Assembly: GCA_029561345.1 (NCBI GenBank)
Contig: JAKQJC010000046.1
Coordinates: forward strand, 31,336 to 95,335
Reading direction: 5' to 3'
Origin: Chloroflexota bacterium
Lineage (GTDB): Bacteria; Chloroflexota; Anaerolineae; Anaerolineales; Anaerolineaceae
DNA length: 64,000 nucleotides
Shown: in pieces, positions 16,131 through 25,407 of the stretch
How positions within the stretch are numbered: position 1 is the first letter of the stretch
How the letters are laid out: each line of letters opens with the position of its first letter
Translations under genes and position numbers: made by a program
The notes under the pieces: generated by a model
What the model saw: the letters and a program-made list of their open reading frames with translations, nothing else
Databases searched by the model: none
What the model was told of the DNA's origin: nothing

Positions 16131-17651
16131 TTAAGGGTTCCAGGTGATGCGATAAAGTGTCAGAGGAGAGTTGAGTTGGGTATTCAATTCTATCATGGTT
16201 ACCGTATGGGTTTGCATAAAAGCGTTCCATTCGCGGCGGGAAATATGATATCCAGCCCAACGCGAAGAAGGATCAATCTGGTCAGAAATGAGATCCTGAA
16301 CGGGTTGGTCGATCAGCAAAACATCGGGACGGTAATATTCTAATGCGTCTTCAAGGTCACTGCCAGGGTAGGCTCGCGGATAGAGAAAGAGGAGTTCCCA
16401 TGAAAGGTAGGAGTGATCTGATAATCCCAACCAATAGACCTGGCTGCCCATCAAACGGTCACCAGGGCGAAGATAAGGCTTGAGGAGGGCCAGGTCAGCC
16501 TGGAAGGCGGCCTGACCATCTGGAATCAGGCTGCTCAGGCTGAGGCCGATATTTCCAATGAGGGCGGCTGATGCGAATATGCGCAAGACGAAATCTTGCC
16601 ATTGGCCGCGCCAGGGTGTCTGGAAAACGCGAACCAGCCACCAGGTTGCCAGCCAGATCACTGGTGGGGTGATGTAAATCGCATAATGTGCGACTTTGTA
16701 AGGGATGATCAGGGCGGCGGTAAGGATGATGGTGAGAGACAGGCACAGAAATTGTTTTTGCCGGGCTTCGCCATGACGCCAGAGATCCATTGCGGCGGGT
16801 ATGATCAGCAAGGAAAATGTTGATCCGGCAACCAGAAGCAAAATCCAGATATCTGTAAAAGAAGCCCATTTTTGCGCCAGTGATTGGCCCATTTGGCTGC
16901 CGAAATTAAGCTGGTTAGCGCGCCAGAAATCCCCAGGGTCGGGCAAAACATGCACAAGCAGATATCCCAAAATGGAAATGCCTCCCCCAGCAGCAAAACC
17001 CCAGGCTTGGGGATCTTTTAGGATTCTCCATCCGGAGCGAAAGAAATAAACCAGTCCAACCGCAGGGATAAAAAGCAGGCTGTTTAAATGTGTTTCAATG
17101 GAAAGGCCCAGAAACAGGCCGGCCATCCAATGCCAGCCCCATCGTTTTTTTGAATTTCCAGCGATAGCCAAACTGGCATACCCCAATGCTGCCGCCATCA
17201 TATCATAACGTACCTGGTGGGCGGAATGGAAAAAGGCCAGAGAGAGCCCGGTAAAAAAACTGGCTAGCAAAGCCATGTTTTTAGATAGATACTGGCGCAT
17301 GAGCTGATAACAGGCCCAAAGCAGTCCCACGCCGCAAAAAAGAGAAAAAAGCCGCAAAACCAGCAAATCAGGCGAGCCAGCCAGCCGTAAAAGCAGGCTT
17401 TGCAAGGTTGTTATTCCAGCCTGATAAACCAGCCAGTAGTGATCTACCAGGTTTTCCATGAGCCCTGCATCTAACTGACCATAGGGCAGGCCGGTCTGGG
17501 CCATCCCCCAGGCCCGGCTGACCAGCCAGGCTTCGTCCACATGAGGGGCAGGACTGCGTCCCAGAGTCAAAAGATGCAAGATAACGAATAAACTGCCCCC
17601 AAACCAGGGAGCAATTTTTGCAAAGAGAAGCCTGGATCTGGTTTCAGACAC
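16131..17651 (-). CDS. GT39-like membrane glycosyltransferase / dolichyl-mannosyltransferase-type protein
   Basis: A 506-residue protein with about ten membrane segments. The first extracytoplasmic loop carries APHVDEAWLVSRAW, the Asp-Glu pair typical of GT39/ArnT-type transferases that use lipid-linked sugars as donors. The YLRPGDRLMGSQVYWLGL stretch and the rest of the soluble C-terminal part fit this class. The start at 17651 overlaps the preceding methyltransferase stop by eight bases. The codon makeup is visibly more A+T-rich than the flanking housekeeping genes. The sugar and acceptor cannot be told. Confidence 0.8.
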   Translation of the reverse strand: MSETRSRLLFAKIAPWFGGSLFVILHLLTLGRSPAPHVDEAWLVSRAWGMAQTGLPYGQLDAGLMENLVDHYWLVYQAGITTLQSLLLRLAGSPDLLVLRLFSLFCGVGLLWACYQLMRQYLSKNMALLASFFTGLSLAFFHSAHQVRYDMMAAALGYASLAIAGNSKKRWGWHWMAGLFLGLSIETHLNSLLFIPAVGLVYFFRSGWRILKDPQAWGFAAGGGISILGYLLVHVLPDPGDFWRANQLNFGSQMGQSLAQKWASFTDIWILLLVAGSTFSLLIIPAAMDLWRHGEARQKQFLCLSLTIILTAALIIPYKVAHYAIYITPPVIWLATWWLVRVFQTPWRGQWQDFVLRIFASAALIGNIGLSLSSLIPDGQAAFQADLALLKPYLRPGDRLMGSQVYWLGLSDHSYLSWELLFLYPRAYPGSDLEDALEYYRPDVLLIDQPVQDLISDQIDPSSRWAGYHISRREWNAFMQTHTVTMIELNTQLNSPLTLYRITWNP

Positions 17652-18843
17652 GGTAAAGGCAGATCAATGGATTGGAATACTTATATTGCTGCCGGATGGT
17701 ATCTTCGATTTCCTTTTGAAAAACCTTAGAGGAAATTAAGATGGGCGTCTGAGGTTGATTTTCAACAGCCTGCGGCGGCAGGATGGGTATATTTTGAAGG
17801 GTTTTACCATGATAATTTGGATTGGAATCGATGAAGGCTGTGATATGGGCTTTTCCAAGAGCGCTTTCGACCAACAGCCGCTGAGTGTGGGTACCCACCC
17901 CCCAGACATAAATTGGGGTTTGAGATTGAACAATCTCTTCAATTACCTCTTGAAGATGGGCATCCACCTCTTTGGAGGCCTGAATATAGGCCTGGAGAGC
18001 GGATTGAGTTTCTTTGTCAAAATCCAGAGGAGCTTTGTATGAAGATTGTTTCTCAAACAAACCGCAAACCACCGGCATCATAGATCGATAATTGTGTTCG
18101 CGCACAGCCTGAAAACATTGAAGGGTCTTAAAACCATTCTGGTGCATCAAATTTTGCAGGGAAACTGGCGAGAAGAAGTTGATGTGTTCTGTACTGAACT
18201 GCTGATAGGGGGCATCGGGCCAATCAGCAAAATGCAAGGCATCGGGAACTTCAATATAAACTCGACCATTTTCACCTAATAGATCGGCCAGGGCAATCAC
18301 GCCCTTCTGGAGGTTCTCAATATGCTCCATGACGCCAATGAGAATCAAAAATTCAAAGCTTTGGTTGAGCGGATGGTTAAACAGGCTGCCAACCTCCACT
18401 TTAATCTGATAATCTTTTAGAGCGGTTCGGGCACAAGCGAGTGATGGGTCAAGACCCATCACCGAGGTTTGTCCATTGGCCTTGAGCAGTGAAAGTAAAC
18501 CACCGGTTGCGCAGCCAATTTCCAAAATTTGAGTTCTGGTGGAGATTAAGAAAGGTTTGAGCTGATCAACAACCAGATTGAATCTCTTCCAATCATAAGA
18601 GTTGGGCTGTCCCAGGTTCTCCTGATTCTCATATTTTGACATTCCCTGATAATAGGCATCAAAAATGGCCTGCTCTGGAATTCGGTCAGCAAAGCCATAC
18701 CCACACTGTTGACAAACAACGACATCATACCCATCCAGTAAGCTACCCTCAGAAATTTCAGAGAAATTCTGCCGGTGAAGGAGCGTCTTTTGTGAATGAT
18801 GGCAAATTGGGCAGGACCGTTCAGGCCAATCCTTATTCAGCAT
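17644..18843 (-). CDS. SAM-dependent C-methyltransferase (zinc-binding / Methyltransf / Methyltransf_14 layout)
   Basis: The 399 residues show a Cys-rich N-terminus (CPICHHSQ ... CQQCGYGF), a class I methyltransferase core (ILEIGCATGGLLSLL motif I, GVMEHIENL, STEHINFFSP) and a C-terminal Rossmann-like domain (VWGVGTHTQRLLVESAL ... FIDSNPNYHGKTLQNIPI). This order is that of deoxysugar C-methyltransferases such as the TylC3 group, which act on NDP-4-ketosugars. That fits the CDP-ketosugar genes in the same operon. Start MLNKDW at 18843 overlaps the preceding gene end by 11 bases; the longer upstream frame lies inside the FkbM gene. Confidence 0.85.
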   Translation of the reverse strand: MLNKDWPERSCPICHHSQKTLLHRQNFSEISEGSLLDGYDVVVCQQCGYGFADRIPEQAIFDAYYQGMSKYENQENLGQPNSYDWKRFNLVVDQLKPFLISTRTQILEIGCATGGLLSLLKANGQTSVMGLDPSLACARTALKDYQIKVEVGSLFNHPLNQSFEFLILIGVMEHIENLQKGVIALADLLGENGRVYIEVPDALHFADWPDAPYQQFSTEHINFFSPVSLQNLMHQNGFKTLQCFQAVREHNYRSMMPVVCGLFEKQSSYKAPLDFDKETQSALQAYIQASKEVDAHLQEVIEEIVQSQTPIYVWGVGTHTQRLLVESALGKAHITAFIDSNPNYHGKTLQNIPILPPQAVENQPQTPILISSKVFQKEIEDTIRQQYKYSNPLICLYRV

Positions 18844-19993
18844 AGCAGATTGTCTCCCATCCATTGTAGGCAAACGTGCGCAGGCGAAATCGGTAATCTG
18901 GATTGAAAGATGAAATAAGGGATGGAATGGTCCAGAGGTGATCCTGAACATGATAGAGACAGATAATCAGGCGTGGTTTGCAGCGGCGAATGATTTTTTC
19001 GGCACCTTGCAATGCCATCATCTCTGCGCCTTCAATATCCATTTTGATGAGGGTTGGCGAAAATTCAGAGAGGATTTCATCCAGGGGAACACAGGTTACT
19101 TCCAAAGAGCCTTCACCCAATCCGGAAGACAAACCAGCATCAGAAAAGAAATGGGCGGTTTCTCGTTTGTTGCTGAGTGCATAAGGAAATATGGAAATTT
19201 TTTTCTGATCTTTGGCTGATATCGACTGATGATAATGATTAAGTGCAAGCAAATTTTGTGGATCGGGTTCAAAAGCATAGATATGTTTGTAAGGAACCGC
19301 ACGGCGCCAGGTCATAAAGTTGCGGATGGTATCTCCATCAAAAGCCCCTGCATCTACAAAAATTTCGTTTTCTACAGGTAAGATCACATCAGGGGTAAAC
19401 GGTTGAGTGGATGCATCAGAAGGGGGTTTAAGTCCATCGAAATCGCCCAGTAATCGAAAACGAAGTTGATCCAAAAATTCTTGTTGCGAATCAGGTTCCT
19501 GCCATAGAGGGAGAATTTCCCGGATTTTATTTGTTGCTTCCAGTACCTGATGTGGTAAAGCGAGGTCGTAATAAGGTAAAAATTGATCAGGATATTTCCA
19601 ATAGAGGGGTAAAAAGGAAACAGCACATTGAGCGCCTTGATTGCGAAGAGATTGAATAAGATCACTGTGGCGAGTACGGCCCTGCGCTCCCCAGACGGTT
19701 ACCACAAAAACAGCGGTCTGGCTGTACCGGGCGCAGGCATCTTTCACTGAAAACACAGGCAGTCCATCCACTTCGCAGCCCAACAGAGAAGGATTATTGT
19801 CAGCAAAAGCCAGGGGAAAAATATGAAGTTTTCGTAAACCAGCCAGGGTGCGCCGCCCCAAGCCGCCAGCTCCGAATAACACCATCTCCTGAAAACCAGC
19901 AGTTAATTCATCAAAACGGGAATGCTCCCAATTTGTGATGGTGTCAGATGGGATTGCTAACAGTGATTCAACCTCATCAAGAAAATGCCGCAT
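18833..19993 (-). CDS. FkbM-family methyltransferase with N-terminal Rossmann-like domain
   Basis: A 386-residue protein. Residues about 35-125 form a Rossmann-like unit (MVLFGAGGLGRRTLAGL ... FADNNPSLLGCEVDGLPVF), similar in pattern to the C-terminal unit of the neighbouring C-methyltransferase. Residues about 200-380 are an FkbM domain: EIFVDAGAFDGDTIRNF as motif I, YAFEPDPQNLLAL, and LIKMDIEGAEMMAL. FkbM enzymes O-methylate sugars or polyketide products. It lies three bases after the ThDP enzyme gene and overlaps the next gene, so it belongs to the glycan operon. Confidence 0.85.
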   Translation of the reverse strand: MRHFLDEVESLLAIPSDTITNWEHSRFDELTAGFQEMVLFGAGGLGRRTLAGLRKLHIFPLAFADNNPSLLGCEVDGLPVFSVKDACARYSQTAVFVVTVWGAQGRTRHSDLIQSLRNQGAQCAVSFLPLYWKYPDQFLPYYDLALPHQVLEATNKIREILPLWQEPDSQQEFLDQLRFRLLGDFDGLKPPSDASTQPFTPDVILPVENEIFVDAGAFDGDTIRNFMTWRRAVPYKHIYAFEPDPQNLLALNHYHQSISAKDQKKISIFPYALSNKRETAHFFSDAGLSSGLGEGSLEVTCVPLDEILSEFSPTLIKMDIEGAEMMALQGAEKIIRRCKPRLIICLYHVQDHLWTIPSLISSFNPDYRFRLRTFAYNGWETICYAE

Positions 19994-19996
19994 GTT

Positions 19997-21793
19997 CTAA
20001 TCCTCTAATAACGGCACAATCATATTAGCGCGCAGTTCATCCCGGTCAAGGAAGGGGGCGAGATCTTCCATGGGCCTTGAAACCATGCGGCCGTCGGGCA
20101 TTTGCACGGTGGACAGTGAGGGAACACGGGGTTCATCTGGAACGATGGATACATCACATAGCACCGGGCCGGGTTGCTCAATCACATGTTTAATTTGCCC
20201 TTCCAGGTTGTGCTGGCTGTTGATGCGCAGGGAAGGGATGCCATAGGCCTCGGCCACCCGGCACATATCTGGCAGACTGAGGCCGCTGGTGGCATCAGCG
20301 CCGACCAGCAGGTTAAAATAGCGCTGTTGGGAAATGCGAATAGATGCATAGCCCTGATTGTTGAGCACGAAGATCTTCAAGGGCAAATTCAGGCGGTGGA
20401 TGGTTTCCAATTCCTGTGCATTCAATTGAATGCCGCCATCGGCTTCCACGCAGATGGTGGGCTGGCGGCCAGAGGCCAGGCAGACGCCCACAGCGGCGGG
20501 CAGGCCAAACCCCATGGCACCCAGGCCGCCTGTGTGGATCAGGCGCTGGCTGTTCTTGACCTTGTAGGAGAGCAGAAAAATTTCAATGCCGGCCCCGGAA
20601 CTGGCCGTGACCACAATCTGGTTTTCCTTGAGGATTTTTGAAAGGGTGTCAGAAAAAACATAAGTGCTGACGCGGTCTTCAAGCTGGCGGTACTCCGGCA
20701 GAACAACGGGATATTTTTCTTTCCATTGCTGGCAGCGCGCCAGCCAGGCTGAACGGTCGCGAGGGATGATTCGGCCGCTTTGGCGGAGAAATTCTCGGAT
20801 AAAATCGCCGGCATCCACAGGCGCGGGCACATCAATATTCATGCGCATCTTATGGATTTCAGCTGGGTCCACATCCACCATAATTTTGCGAGCGGCGCGA
20901 GCCAGGTTTTCGTGGGCATAGCCTGTTGAACTCATGTCCAGGCGGGCGCCCACACTCATCAGCCAGTCTGAATTTTGCAGGGCAAAGTTGGCGCCGCGCG
21001 GTGCCACAGAGCCGGGCCGGCCAACAAACAGTGGATGATCCTGCGGAAGAAGGTCCATGCCCAACCAGGCCAGCAGCACCGGAATCTGGGTGCGCTCCAC
21101 CAATTCGCGAAACTCTGTTTCAGCGCCTGCCAGGTGAATACCGTTGCCGCCCCAGAGAATGGGGCGTTCTGCTGCGTTAAGCAGATCAATTGCCGCGGCC
21201 ACTTTCTTTTCAAGGTCATCTGAATGGGTGGATGGCAATTCATCTGGAGAAAAGCCTTTCATCAGATCAGGCTCCACCTGGGCCGCCTGCACATCCATGG
21301 GAATATCGAGCCAAACCGGCCCCGGGCGGCCGTGTTGGGCCAGGTAAGCTGCCTTTTCAAGATGGTAACGGATTTCGGATGGTTCGGTGACCATCACGGC
21401 ATATTTGGTGATGGGTTTGACCACTGAGACGATATCCACTTCTTGAAAACCAAGCATGCGCGTACCAACTGTGGTGTGTAAGTCGGCTCTCTTAACCTGG
21501 CCTGAAATGAACATGACAGGAGAAGAATCCAGCCAGGCACCGGCTACCCCGGTCACTGTATTGGTGCCGCCAGGGCCGGTGGTGACGAGAGCCACACCTA
21601 ATTTTTTAGTCAGCTTAGCTGCGCCTTCAGCCGCGATGGCGGCGGCCTGTTCATGCAGATTGCAAATATATTCCAGGCGTGGTGATTTTCCAAGCGAGTT
21701 ATTAAGATGCATGGCGCCGCCGCCTGCAACCATAAAGATTTGGCGCACGCCCTGATCAGCAACAAATTCGAAAACGTAATCAGATAATTTCAT
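19997..21793 (-). CDS. Thiamine-diphosphate enzyme, acetolactate-synthase-like (YerE-type candidate)
   Basis: The 598 residues follow the acetohydroxyacid-synthase plan: an N-terminal Pyr domain with the cofactor-activating Glu in NLHEQAAAIAAEG and VTTGPGGTNTVTGVAGAWLDSSPV, a middle domain (about 190-330), and a PP domain with EADGGIQLNAQELETIHRLNL ending in FVLNNQGY, the metal/ThDP binding motif (ADG in place of GDG). True acetolactate synthase is encoded with ilv genes. Here the gene sits among CDP-deoxysugar and glycosyltransferase genes, as does yerE, whose product adds a two-carbon acetyl unit to a CDP-3,6-dideoxy-4-ketohexose. That assignment is inference from context. Confidence 0.85.
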   Translation of the reverse strand: MKLSDYVFEFVADQGVRQIFMVAGGGAMHLNNSLGKSPRLEYICNLHEQAAAIAAEGAAKLTKKLGVALVTTGPGGTNTVTGVAGAWLDSSPVMFISGQVKRADLHTTVGTRMLGFQEVDIVSVVKPITKYAVMVTEPSEIRYHLEKAAYLAQHGRPGPVWLDIPMDVQAAQVEPDLMKGFSPDELPSTHSDDLEKKVAAAIDLLNAAERPILWGGNGIHLAGAETEFRELVERTQIPVLLAWLGMDLLPQDHPLFVGRPGSVAPRGANFALQNSDWLMSVGARLDMSSTGYAHENLARAARKIMVDVDPAEIHKMRMNIDVPAPVDAGDFIREFLRQSGRIIPRDRSAWLARCQQWKEKYPVVLPEYRQLEDRVSTYVFSDTLSKILKENQIVVTASSGAGIEIFLLSYKVKNSQRLIHTGGLGAMGFGLPAAVGVCLASGRQPTICVEADGGIQLNAQELETIHRLNLPLKIFVLNNQGYASIRISQQRYFNLLVGADATSGLSLPDMCRVAEAYGIPSLRINSQHNLEGQIKHVIEQPGPVLCDVSIVPDEPRVPSLSTVQMPDGRMVSRPMEDLAPFLDRDELRANMIVPLLED

Positions 21794-21802
21794 GATGCCT
21801 CA

Positions 21803-22735
21803 TCAATTTTCAAAATTAATGCGTTCTTTTTCAATTACCAATGGACGGTGTTGAATTTGGGTGTAAATGGCGCCAACATATTCGCCGACAAGTCCAAGAA
21901 AGAGGAGTTGAACAGATGAGAACAGAAACAAGCCAATAACCAGGGGAGCCAGCCCAACAGAAAATTGATACCAAAAAACCAGTTTATACACGAAATAAAA
22001 AAGGGCAACCAGAATACTGATCCCAGCCGAGATAAACCCCAGAATGGCTGCCAGGCGCAAAGGAACTTTGGAGTGATTGGTAATACCCAACATGGCCAGG
22101 TCATAAAGGGTGTAGAAGTTGTTTTTGGAAATGCCAAATTTTCGAAGTGGCTGGGTATATTCAATCACTGCACGCTCATACCCCAATTCTGCAATCAGGC
22201 CGCGGAAGTATGGATAAGGATCGTTGATCTGACGGATGACTTCCACGACTTCACGATCATACAGTCCAAAACCGGTAAAATTTTCGATCATCTCCACATC
22301 GGAAAGTCGTGACAGCGTTTTATAATACAATGTGCGCAGTCCGTAGATCAAGCTTGATTCCTGGCTGTTGGTTTTGATGCCAACCACTACCTTAAACCCC
22401 TTTTCCCAGTTTTTAATAAAATCTGGCAGCAGTTCTGGCGGATCCTGCAGATCAGTACACATGGTGATGACGGCATCCCCCTTCGTTTGAAAAAAGGCGT
22501 GGTAGGGAGAACGCACCTGCCCGAAATTTCGGGTGTTAACAATTATTTTAACGCGCTTATCCTTGGTCGCCAGTTCTTTTAATCGGGCAACCGTCTGATC
22601 TTTTGACGCATTATCAATAAAGATGAATTCAAAATCATACGGAAAGGGTTCAAGCGCCCTGGTTATTCGCTCAAAAAGCGGCCCAACATTATTTTCTTCG
22701 TTATAACATGGCAGCACAAAAGAGATTAAGGTCAT
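21803..22735 (-). CDS. GT2 glycosyltransferase with C-terminal membrane anchor (polyprenyl-phosphate type)
   Basis: A 310-residue protein: GT-A domain at residues 1-230 (SFVLPCYNEENNVGPLFERI, FIDNASKDQT, the metal-binding DLQDPPELL, and VGIKTN) followed by two membrane helices (about 235-260 and 270-295). This is the ArnC/DPM1/YkoT layout, in which a sugar is moved from a nucleotide to polyprenyl phosphate to feed GT39-like enzymes. Three GT39-like proteins in the same operon support this. Start MTLISFV at 22735 lies one base after the stop of the preceding epimerase gene; an upstream extension overlaps that gene. Confidence 0.9.
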   Translation of the reverse strand: MTLISFVLPCYNEENNVGPLFERITRALEPFPYDFEFIFIDNASKDQTVARLKELATKDKRVKIIVNTRNFGQVRSPYHAFFQTKGDAVITMCTDLQDPPELLPDFIKNWEKGFKVVVGIKTNSQESSLIYGLRTLYYKTLSRLSDVEMIENFTGFGLYDREVVEVIRQINDPYPYFRGLIAELGYERAVIEYTQPLRKFGISKNNFYTLYDLAMLGITNHSKVPLRLAAILGFISAGISILVALFYFVYKLVFWYQFSVGLAPLVIGLFLFSSVQLLFLGLVGEYVGAIYTQIQHRPLVIEKERINFEN

Positions 22736-22736
22736 A

Positions 22737-23789
22737 TTAAGTTCCTTTGATGGTTTTGGCCCATTGAATGGTTTTTTCAATGGCAGTATTCAAATCGATT
22801 TTTTGGTTCAATCCCAATTCTGTACGCACTTTTTCGGTTGAAGGAATATAACGTTCTGGCGGTTGCTTTGGGTTGGGCTGATGGGCGATCTGAACTTCGG
22901 GCATTGGCATAAAATGAGAGGCAACCTGATCTGCCACCTGGGCAATTGAATAAACCTCTTCTGAACCTATATTATACACCTCATCCGAATTGCCTTCGCG
23001 CAAAATTTTCCACAACCAGATGGCCAGCTCACTGGCATATAAATATGACCGTAAAGGGGTCCCATCGCCATTAATCTTGATGGGCTGATGGTTCAGACCA
23101 TCATAGATAAAATTGCCGATGGCAAAATGGGCTTGCAGCGGCAGATAAGGCCCCACAAAAGCAAATGGACGGGCGATTACCACATCCAGTCCATATTGAT
23201 AATGATGTAATGAACAGAGCAGTTCTGCAGCGCGTTTGCTTTCCGCGTAAGCAGCGTATTGATTGAGTGGGTAAGGCCCCCCAGCATATGTTTCAGGGAT
23301 GCGCGGCAGATCGGGCGGCTGTCGGCCGTACACGGCGCCGGAGCTGATGAAAAGCATGCGCGCATTTTTCTGCCTGAGGGCTAAATCGATGACGTGTTGT
23401 GTACCGGTGAGGGTGGTATTGAAAATGCGTATTGGATTTTCCTGTGTCAGGCGTGTTCCCGTGTCGGCTGCGGCATGAATGATGGTTGAGAATGGACCAT
23501 CGGGAAAGGTGAAATCACACACATCGCCGGACCATAAGGTGACCGCATTGTGGTGAGCCAGGTGGGGAACTCTCTGTGCAAAAAGATCCGGGCGGCGTGT
23601 CAACATAGTAATATGTATGTTGAGTTGATACTGATCCACTGCCCAGGTGAGACTTTCGAGCAGCCAGCAGCCAAAGAAACCTGTGCCGCCAGTGATAAAA
23701 AGATTTTGTCCATACCAGTGCTGCCAGAAAGCCGGCCCCGTTTCATCCAGAATAAAATTGAGGTCATCAGTGAGTGGGTGCGGTTCCAT
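22737..23789 (-). CDS. NAD-dependent epimerase/dehydratase or ketoreductase (SDR)
   Basis: A 350-residue extended short-chain dehydrogenase: NAD motif LFITGGTGFFGCWLLES, HAAADTG, SSGAVYG (catalytic Ser/Thr strand), YAESK (catalytic Tyr-x3-Lys) and RPFAFVGP. The sequence N-terminal to the NAD motif is about 30 residues longer than usual. In this operon it is the natural candidate for the sugar 4-keto reductase or epimerase that follows the ThDP enzyme (YerF-like role), but the family covers many nucleotide-sugar reactions. Start MEPHPLT at 23789 overlaps the upstream gene end by 23 bases. Confidence 0.85.
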   Translation of the reverse strand: MEPHPLTDDLNFILDETGPAFWQHWYGQNLFITGGTGFFGCWLLESLTWAVDQYQLNIHITMLTRRPDLFAQRVPHLAHHNAVTLWSGDVCDFTFPDGPFSTIIHAAADTGTRLTQENPIRIFNTTLTGTQHVIDLALRQKNARMLFISSGAVYGRQPPDLPRIPETYAGGPYPLNQYAAYAESKRAAELLCSLHHYQYGLDVVIARPFAFVGPYLPLQAHFAIGNFIYDGLNHQPIKINGDGTPLRSYLYASELAIWLWKILREGNSDEVYNIGSEEVYSIAQVADQVASHFMPMPEVQIAHQPNPKQPPERYIPSTEKVRTELGLNQKIDLNTAIEKTIQWAKTIKGT

Positions 23790-25359
23790 AATGATTCTCA
23801 CAAAGAAATATTTTCGTTGGGAGGATATACAAGTAGTTAACCATGCCAATTTCCAGACAACCCATAGTGTAAAGCTTCATGCGTTCGATCATATGGGGAT
23901 TTAATACATTATAATGTTCCTCAGTGGACCAAATGATCCAGGCGCGTTTGTGCGGCACATCCTCGAGGGCTGCCTGAGGAAAGTCGGGGTATAGTAATTT
24001 CACATCTTCAGCGAAGACACGAGGTTCATCAATAACCACATGAGTTTTTTGGGGCAGGTAATATTTAAACAAAACAGCGCTGGTTCCAGTGGCATGGTAA
24101 ATGACATCGCCCCGCTGTGTATGAACCTTAAGATAATCAATGATATCGTAGAGATTACCGCCCTGTGCATCTGATTTCCAGAACGTCAGGCTGAAAAGTA
24201 GAGAAGCAGCCCAGCAAAACAAGATCAATTTATGATACCAGCGTGTTTTTGCAGGCACGCCTGAGAGAGCAAACCAGAGCGCAACTGGCACGGTCAGAGC
24301 TGTGAAGGTGCGGTAGATGACGGCATTTTTACCGATCAGGCCGGCAATGGTAAAAAGGCTAAAGGGGATTATAACCAATAAGGCTGTAAAACGTTCAGAT
24401 TCATCGGCATTTGCTGGTGGGTGTTGAGGCCAGAGATATAAACCAATATAATTAAAAACGCGCTTTGCAAAACGGGGACCTTCTGCCATCTGGCGCCGCA
24501 TATCGTGGAGTATCCAATGAATGGCAGCGAGCAAAGGGGAGAGGATTATATTCAAAGTTAATGCCGTAATAGCCAGCATCTGCGGCCAGATGGGAATTGA
24601 CCAGGCAAAAAAGATTTGAAGAATACTATCCAGAATGACTGTGGTGTTTAATTCACCATAAAAAGGAACCCAGGCTTCCCCCTGGCGGGTGAGGGCCGGC
24701 AACCATGGAAGCAAACTGGCCAGAGCCAGACCAAAACACAGAAAGATTTTTTTCCATTCCCTTGGATACATCCCCAATGCAAGAACCCCCAGTGAGAATG
24801 CATAAATGATGGCTGTATTGTGCGCCCACATCAGAAGGCCAATTGAAGCTGTCAACCCGATCCATTTCTTTTGCAGTAACCAGATGATACTGAGCGTATA
24901 AAGCATGGTATAGAGCGAATAAACTCTGACATCGCGTGCGACCCAGGCCTGGTAAGGCATTAGAGCCAGCATGCCGAGGCAAAATATCTTTTGCCGGTAA
25001 GATAAATGCAGCATGTTGGTGAGTTTCCAAACCAGAAACAGAGTGATGATGCTGAACATACACGGCAAAATTCGAACGCTTAGATCGCCCGTGCCCCCAA
25101 AACGTGGCATAAACCAGATGAGGATTTCCCAGAGTGGGGGTGATATATTTACTTGCAGTTTTTGAATCATCGTAAACAAATCAAAATGGCTGATGGCCAC
25201 ACTGAACACTTCGTTGTACCAGAAGGGAACCTGAAACAAGCCTTGCAGGCGGAAAATAATGCCTGTAAAAATGATCATAGATAACCAGGGGCGTGAGAAA
25301 AGATTATCTTTCAGGCGGTAGTGGTGGATGAGAGAAGTGGATCGGAAATTTTCAAGCAT
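23767..25359 (-). CDS. GT39-like membrane glycosyltransferase
   Basis: A 530-residue membrane protein with about eleven hydrophobic segments. The first outer loop reads VPFWYNEVFSVAISH, where GT39 proteins usually carry Asp-Glu; here Asn replaces the Asp, and NISPPLWEIL follows in the place of the usual HPPL segment. The ARDVRVYSLYTML stretch is also typical of this family (Arg-x-Tyr motif). The C-terminal 130 residues are soluble. The Asn replacement may alter activity. The gene is notably A+T-richer than rfbFGH. It ends inside the next gene (23-base overlap), which argues for coupled translation. Confidence 0.8.
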   Translation of the reverse strand: MLENFRSTSLIHHYRLKDNLFSRPWLSMIIFTGIIFRLQGLFQVPFWYNEVFSVAISHFDLFTMIQKLQVNISPPLWEILIWFMPRFGGTGDLSVRILPCMFSIITLFLVWKLTNMLHLSYRQKIFCLGMLALMPYQAWVARDVRVYSLYTMLYTLSIIWLLQKKWIGLTASIGLLMWAHNTAIIYAFSLGVLALGMYPREWKKIFLCFGLALASLLPWLPALTRQGEAWVPFYGELNTTVILDSILQIFFAWSIPIWPQMLAITALTLNIILSPLLAAIHWILHDMRRQMAEGPRFAKRVFNYIGLYLWPQHPPANADESERFTALLVIIPFSLFTIAGLIGKNAVIYRTFTALTVPVALWFALSGVPAKTRWYHKLILFCWAASLLFSLTFWKSDAQGGNLYDIIDYLKVHTQRGDVIYHATGTSAVLFKYYLPQKTHVVIDEPRVFAEDVKLLYPDFPQAALEDVPHKRAWIIWSTEEHYNVLNPHMIERMKLYTMGCLEIGMVNYLYILPTKIFLCENHYGTAPTH

Positions 25360-25407
25360 AAAAAGCTCCCATTAATGAAATAGGCAATGATGAAAACGAG
25401 GGAAAGG

